A stretch of DNA of 9,864 bases from Pseudomonadota bacterium (lineage in GTDB: Bacteria > Pseudomonadota > Alphaproteobacteria > Caulobacterales > Caulobacteraceae), in NCBI GenBank assembly GCA_023412655.1, contig JAEYNH010000042.1, positions 1 through 9,864 of the forward strand. The letters run 5' to 3'. Both the position numbers and the translations under genes were made by a program. Below the pieces are notes generated by a model. That model did no database searches. It saw nothing but the letters and a program-made list of their open reading frames with translations, and had not been told where the DNA came from. Shown here in pieces: positions 7,254 through 9,864 of the stretch (position 1 is the stretch's first letter; every line of letters starts with the position of its first letter).

Positions 7254-7266
7254 CTTTGCCTCCAAA

Positions 7267-7283
7267 GGCCGGGAAACCCGGCC
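7267..7283 (-). promoter_or_regulatory. Hairpin just upstream of the rplK ribosome binding site
   Basis: A perfect 7-bp stem GGCCGGG/CCCGGCC with a 3-nt loop lies only 3 nt before the GGAGG of rplK. In other bacteria L1 binds a leader structure before rplK to repress rplKA. This hairpin is too simple for me to call it that site. It is a candidate element for leader control or ribosome-site exposure. Confidence 0.35.
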
Positions 7284-7347
7284 GGTTTGAGCCGTGGTGC
7301 GGGGTTACGGTGGCCGGCCCCTCCCACGGATTTGAAATCGCAGACTT

Positions 7348-7382
7348 GGAAAACGAAAACGCGCCCGTCTGCGAAGGGCGCG
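7348..7382 (-). terminator. Intrinsic terminator after nusG
   Basis: On the minus strand the stem CGCGCCC/GGGCGCG (7382-7376 with 7366-7360, 9-nt loop) is followed by TTTTCGTTTTCC (7359-7348). The loop is longer and the T-run is interrupted, so it is weaker than the two terminators downstream. It lies 53 nt after the nusG stop and marks the break between secE-nusG and rplK-rplA. A promoter for rplK should lie between it and 7284. The best minus-strand candidate, around TTTCAAATC (7328-7336), lacks a convincing -35. Confidence 0.75.
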
Positions 7383-7435
7383 CTCGTATCAGGAATGGAC
7401 CGCGGCGGCAACCGCGGCCCGGAAGCTCGGCGGCC

Positions 7436-8005
7436 TTAGGCGATCTTCTCGACCTGGCCGTATTCCAGCTCCACCGGCGTGGCGCGGCCGAAGATGGAGA
7501 CGGTGACCCGCAGGCGCGCGCGCTCCTCGTCGACCTGCTCCACCGAGCCGTTGAAGCTGGCGAAGGGGCCGTCGGTGACCCGCACCTGCTCACCGATCTC
7601 GAAGGTGATGGTCGGCTTCGGCCGCTCCACGCCCTCTTCGATGGCGCCGACGATGCGCTCGACTTCCTTTTCGGAGACCGGGATCGGCTTGGAGCCCGAG
7701 CCCAGGAAGCCCGTCACCTTCGGGGTGTTCTTGATGAGGTGGTAGGCCTCGTCGGTGAGCTCCATCTTCACCAGCACGTAGCCGGGGAAGAACTTGCGCT
7801 CCGAGTTGACCTTGCGGCCGCGGCGGATCTCCACCACGTCCTCGGTGGGCACCAGGATCTCCGAGAAATTCTCGTCGAGCCCCTGCTGCTTGGCCTGCTC
7901 GCGGATGCTCTCGGCCACCTTCTTCTCGAAATTCGAGTAGGCGTGGACGATGTACCACTTGTGGCGCGGGTTGCTCTTGGTGGTGGTTTCAGCGGCTTCG
8001 GACAT
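7436..8005 (-). CDS. nusG: Transcription termination/antitermination factor NusG
   Basis: A 189-residue protein that binds RNA polymerase, speeds elongation, and links it to Rho or to the ribosome. The NGN domain starts at KWYIVHAYSNFEKKV (16-30) and includes ERKFFPGYVLVKM (69-81) and TPKVTGFLG. The C-terminal KOW domain includes EIGEQVRVTDGPFASFNGSV (136-155). The start is taken as ATG at 8005, giving MSEAAETTT and a 7-nt gap after the secE stop. A TTG two codons earlier is possible but less likely. No strong Shine-Dalgarno is seen, so translation is probably coupled to secE. A terminator follows 53 nt after the stop. Confidence 0.98.
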   Translation of the reverse strand: MSEAAETTTKSNPRHKWYIVHAYSNFEKKVAESIREQAKQQGLDENFSEILVPTEDVVEIRRGRKVNSERKFFPGYVLVKMELTDEAYHLIKNTPKVTGFLGSGSKPIPVSEKEVERIVGAIEEGVERPKPTITFEIGEQVRVTDGPFASFNGSVEQVDEERARLRVTVSIFGRATPVELEYGQVEKIA

Positions 8006-8012
8006 CTTCAAA

Positions 8013-8315
8013 TCACCCGGCGTTCGCCAGTCTCAGCACCTGGCCGATGCCGAAGCTGAGGCCCAGATCCACGACCCAAAAGAACCCCGAGGCCAGCAGG
8101 ACCATGATCGCCACCATGACCGAGGTGATCCAGGTCTCCTTGCGGCTCGTCCACGTGATCTTGCGCGCCTCGGCGCGGACCTCGCGGAAGAACTGGGCCG
8201 GGCTCACCTTCTTCTTCGGAGCCTGGGTGGCCGCCGCGGGCGAGGCCATCACCGCAGCCGTTTTCGCGGCGCGGTTCCTCATCGCTTGCGGGCTCGATCC
8301 CGGTTTCTTGGCCAT
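8013..8315 (-). CDS. secE: Preprotein translocase subunit SecE
   Basis: A 100-residue single-span subunit of the SecYEG protein-conducting channel in the inner membrane; SecE clamps SecY. The conserved part runs from about residue 40: PAQFFREVRAEARKITWTSRKETW, the amphipathic helix and loop typical of SecE. One transmembrane helix follows at about 63-83 (ITSVMVAIMVLLASGFFWVV). The N-terminal extension is Ala/Lys-rich and poorly conserved. The start at the ATG at 8315 (MAKKPGSSPQ) fits relatives. A GTG 18 codons upstream is in frame but its codons overlap the tRNA-proximal region. No strong ribosome binding site is visible. The gene lies 64 nt after tRNA-Trp, on one transcript with it, and 7 nt before nusG. 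Confidence 0.95.
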   Translation of the reverse strand: MAKKPGSSPQAMRNRAAKTAAVMASPAAATQAPKKKVSPAQFFREVRAEARKITWTSRKETWITSVMVAIMVLLASGFFWVVDLGLSFGIGQVLRLANAG

Positions 8316-8379
8316 TCGGCGTCTTAAACTCGTCTTTGGGGCTGCGACCGCCGCGGCCCCCGTCTTCACTTATATAGGG

Positions 8380-8455
8380 TGGCAGGAGTGGAGGGACTCG
8401 AACCCCCGGCCCTCGGTTTTGGAGACCGATGCTCTACCAGCTGAGCTACACTCCT
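8380..8455 (-). tRNA. trnW: tRNA-Trp (anticodon CCA)
   Basis: A complete 76-nt cloverleaf: acceptor AGGAGTG/CACTCCT, D arm GCTC/GAGC, anticodon stem TCGGT/ACCGA with loop CTCCAAA (anticodon at 8420-8422), variable loop, and T arm with TTCGAGT. The 3' end G then CCA is encoded in the DNA (CCA at 8382-8380). It stands first in the transcript leading to secE and nusG, an arrangement common in alphaproteobacteria. Confidence 0.98.
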
Positions 8456-8462
8456 AAAGCGC

Positions 8463-8532
8463 TAGGCTTCAGAGCCTACCCTCCCGGGCAATGAAACAGC
8501 GCGCCGGAAGCCGGCTTGGGCCTTCGGCGCGC
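8463..8532 (-). promoter_or_regulatory. Structured 5' leader of the tRNA-Trp transcript
   Basis: About 95 nt separate the promoter from the tRNA 5' end. This leader holds a long hairpin at 8499-8532: GCGCGCC/GGCGCGC continuing with GAAG/CTTC after one bulged G. A 6-bp tetraloop hairpin TAGGCT/AGCCTA lies at 8463-8478, only 7 nt before the mature tRNA. RNase P would release the leader. It may only protect the precursor or pace processing; no function is shown. Confidence 0.45.
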
Positions 8533-8555
8533 GCGGCTCATCGCCGGAGCCGGCT

Positions 8556-8584
8556 GATCTAGCAGCGAGCGCCTGCCCCTGCAA
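8556..8584 (-). promoter_or_regulatory. Housekeeping promoter for tRNA-Trp-secE-nusG
   Basis: The minus strand reads GCTAGATC (8563-8556), a perfect match to the Caulobacter -10 consensus GCTANAWC. TTGCAGG (8584-8578) lies 14 nt upstream, against TTGACGS for the -35, within the known N10-14 spacing. Transcription should start near 8549, about 95 nt before the tRNA. It is the best promoter in the window and also the best lineage hint. Confidence 0.78.
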
Positions 8585-8642
8585 GGTATCGAATGGGATC
8601 GTGTGGGGCGGATCGAAAGCCCCCGCCGGCCGTTTCCGGACC

Positions 8643-8888
8643 ATGCCGGAACCCCACGACCCCGCCTGGAACCGCGACGACGAGCAGAAGCTCCCTGACA
8701 CGTCCGGGCGGCCGCCCAGAACCGCCTCCGAGCCCGCCGGGGCCGAGGGCCAGGCCAAGACCTCCAAGACCTTCACCGATCCCGCCTCGGGCGGCAGCCA
8801 GGACGGCGCCCACGCGCCGAACCAGGCCGAGGCCGATCAGACGGACGGCGTCCGCCGCCCCTCGTCTCCCGGCGACAAGTCCGCCTAG
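8643..8888 (+). CDS. Small hydrophilic, probably disordered protein of unknown function
   Basis: An 81-residue protein rich in Pro, Asp, Glu, Gly and Ser, with no Cys and no hydrophobic core, so probably disordered and cytoplasmic. Notable segments are TFTDPASGGSQDGAHAPNQ (43-61) and RRPSSPGDKSA at the end. The ATG at 8643 is chosen because MPEPHDPAWNRDD looks like a natural start; a GTG 14 codons upstream is also open. Only a weak GGA precedes it. The gene diverges from the tRNA-Trp promoter, and its TAG (8886-8888) overlaps the stop of the convergent gene through a shared CTAG. I recognise no family. The matching stop codon and the composition support a real gene, but chance remains possible. 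Confidence 0.55.
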   Translation: MPEPHDPAWNRDDEQKLPDTSGRPPRTASEPAGAEGQAKTSKTFTDPASGGSQDGAHAPNQAEADQTDGVRRPSSPGDKSA

Positions 8889-9721
8889 GACCCGCCCACC
8901 ACCACCCGGCCGGCGCCCGACACCGACTTGCGGACCGGGCCGGTGACCTGGTTCACGTGGATCGACCCCAGGCCCGAGATCGAGGCGTCCAGGCTCTCGG
9001 CCACGCCGTCGAAGTCCACGCCGCCGATTCCCGAGACCGAGGCCTTGAAGGTGCTGGCGCGGCCACCCGCCACCCGGATCCGTCCGACGCCGGACACCTC
9101 GGCCTGCACCGGCCCGTTCAGGGTCTCGACCTTCACGCCCCCGGCGCCCGACAGGCGCGCCTCCAGCCCGCGGCGCAGGCGCGTGGCGTGCACATTGCCG
9201 GCTCCCGAGATCCGCACGTTCAGCCGCTCGGCCGACCCCATCATGATCGATCCCGCGCCCGAGGCGCGGACCCGGGCGGGGCCGGACACGTCGGCCACCG
9301 TCCAGCCGCTGCAGCCCGAACTCTCCAGTTCCAGGCTGCCGGAGCGGCCGATGCTTCCAAAGACGGCGCCGTCCGCGCTGACGCGCACGTCCCGTGGCGC
9401 GCGGATCACCACCTGGGGCATGTCCCGGTGGCTGACGGCGCCGAGGCCGCGCACCTTCACCTTCCGCGCGTCGCCCCCGCCGCTGCAGTCGCGCAGCCGC
9501 GAGCCCAGGTCGCCGGCGATGATGGTCCTGTCCCCGGACCGGGTGACCCGCAGCGGCAGCTCGGCGTTCGCGCGGACAATCTGCACCTGAACGTCGTCGC
9601 GCGCCTCGGGGATGACGGTGACGCGGGCGACGGCGTCTTCGAAGCGGATGGTCGCGGCCTGGGCCGCAGGTCCGGCGGCCAGCGCCCCGACGGCGGCGAA
9701 AAGCGCGATCCTGAGGCTCAT
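8885..9721 (-). CDS. Exported SGxG-repeat protein, GIN/DUF2807-like beta-solenoid
   Basis: A 278-residue protein with a signal peptide: hydrophobic RIALFAAVGALAAGPA, cleavage likely after AQA at residue 22. The C-terminal half has seven SGxG turns, at 154, 172, 191, 210, 230, 249 and 268, spaced 18-20 residues apart with alternating hydrophobic positions. This is the pattern of the GIN domain (DUF2807, putative adhesin head) and predicts a right-handed beta-solenoid. The N-terminal half (23-150) resembles the first strands of the same fold with less regular repeats. It contains both mature cysteines (C79, C137), a possible disulfide. The ATG at 9721 has AAGGAG with a 6-nt spacer; a TTG seven codons upstream is rejected. 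Cellular role is unknown; such proteins are periplasmic or surface-exposed. It shares its CTAG stop with the plus-strand gene. Confidence 0.85.
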   Translation of the reverse strand: MSLRIALFAAVGALAAGPAAQAATIRFEDAVARVTVIPEARDDVQVQIVRANAELPLRVTRSGDRTIIAGDLGSRLRDCSGGGDARKVKVRGLGAVSHRDMPQVVIRAPRDVRVSADGAVFGSIGRSGSLELESSGCSGWTVADVSGPARVRASGAGSIMMGSAERLNVRISGAGNVHATRLRRGLEARLSGAGGVKVETLNGPVQAEVSGVGRIRVAGGRASTFKASVSGIGGVDFDGVAESLDASISGLGSIHVNQVTGPVRKSVSGAGRVVVGGS

Positions 9722-9789
9722 GGCCCTCTCCTTCCCGAACAAACCCGGGAGCAGGCTACCGGCAGAGGGCGGGAAAGCACTTTAATTCC

Positions 9790-9811
9790 AGGTCATGACA
9801 GAGAGGTCATG
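9790..9811. repeat. 8-bp direct repeats upstream of the SGxG-protein gene
   Basis: AGGTCATG occurs at 9790-9797 and 9804-9811, 14 bp apart, about 70-90 nt before the ATG of the exported protein, where its promoter should lie. On the minus strand GGAATT follows the second copy. It resembles an extracytoplasmic sigma factor -35 only loosely. The remaining bases to 9864 hold no gene; the last 18 carry CCCCGCG twice around TATA. Confidence 0.35.
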
Positions 9812-9864
9812 GGCCCTCGGACAAGGAGCGCCCATAAGAGAAAGGCCCCCGCGTATACCCCGCG

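Noticed and set aside
7254..7265. TTG start giving MEAK ahead of rplK
   Set aside because: These codons are the GGAGG ribosome site of the ATG at 7253.
5895..7439. 514-codon open frame on the plus strand
   Set aside because: Antisense to rplA and rplK, with composition typical of a strand shadow (Leu/Gly/Asp/Val/His-rich).
8462..8776. 104-codon minus-strand frame upstream of tRNA-Trp
   Set aside because: It covers the tRNA promoter and leader and shows no motif or ribosome site.
9847..9864. CCCCGCG-TATA-CCCCGCG as a terminator or palindrome
   Set aside because: It is a direct, not inverted, repeat at the window edge and cannot form a stem.

Overview
The window is about 9.9 kb of GC-rich DNA from an alphaproteobacterium, most likely a member of the Caulobacteraceae (Caulobacter/Phenylobacterium type). 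This rests on how the ribosomal protein and NusG/SecE sequences read. It also rests on a perfect match to the Caulobacter housekeeping -10 consensus (GCTANAWC) in front of the tRNA gene. No sequence search was run. The core is the conserved secE-nusG-rplK-rplA-rplJ-rplL-rpoB cluster, all on the minus strand, so transcription runs from high to low coordinates.

In transcription order: a promoter (8556-8584), tRNA-Trp (8380-8455), secE (8013-8315) and nusG (7436-8005) end at a terminator (7348-7382). Next come rplK (6822-7253) and rplA (6129-6818), closed by a second strong terminator (6070-6102). A lone nucleotidyltransferase-fold gene (5549-6043, minus) and a small secreted Cys-rich protein gene (5298-5573, plus) fill the gap before rplJ. 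rplJ (4439-4954) has its own promoter candidate and a structured leader that looks like an L10 autoregulatory leader. It is followed by rplL (4006-4392) and a third strong terminator (3938-3968). A seven-TM/AraC-type regulator (2841-3920) and a fatty acid hydroxylase/sterol desaturase family gene (1952-2752) then separate rplL from rpoB. The 5' two-fifths of rpoB (1-1522) runs off the window just before the rifampicin-resistance region.

Upstream of the tRNA promoter, on the plus strand, is a small hydrophilic, probably disordered protein (8643-8888). Its stop codon overlaps that of a convergent exported protein with seven SGxG repeats of the GIN/DUF2807 type (8885-9721).

The ribosomal and RNA polymerase genes are ordinary. 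The interest lies in how the normally continuous rplKAJL-rpoBC unit is cut by terminators with accessory genes in the cuts, and in the RNA structures. These are a Shine-Dalgarno-sequestering hairpin in front of the desaturase, a set of mutually exclusive hairpins in the rpoB leader, the rplJ leader, and a structured 5' leader before tRNA-Trp. I see no mobile element, CRISPR array or recognisable defence island. No wholly new system is proven here.
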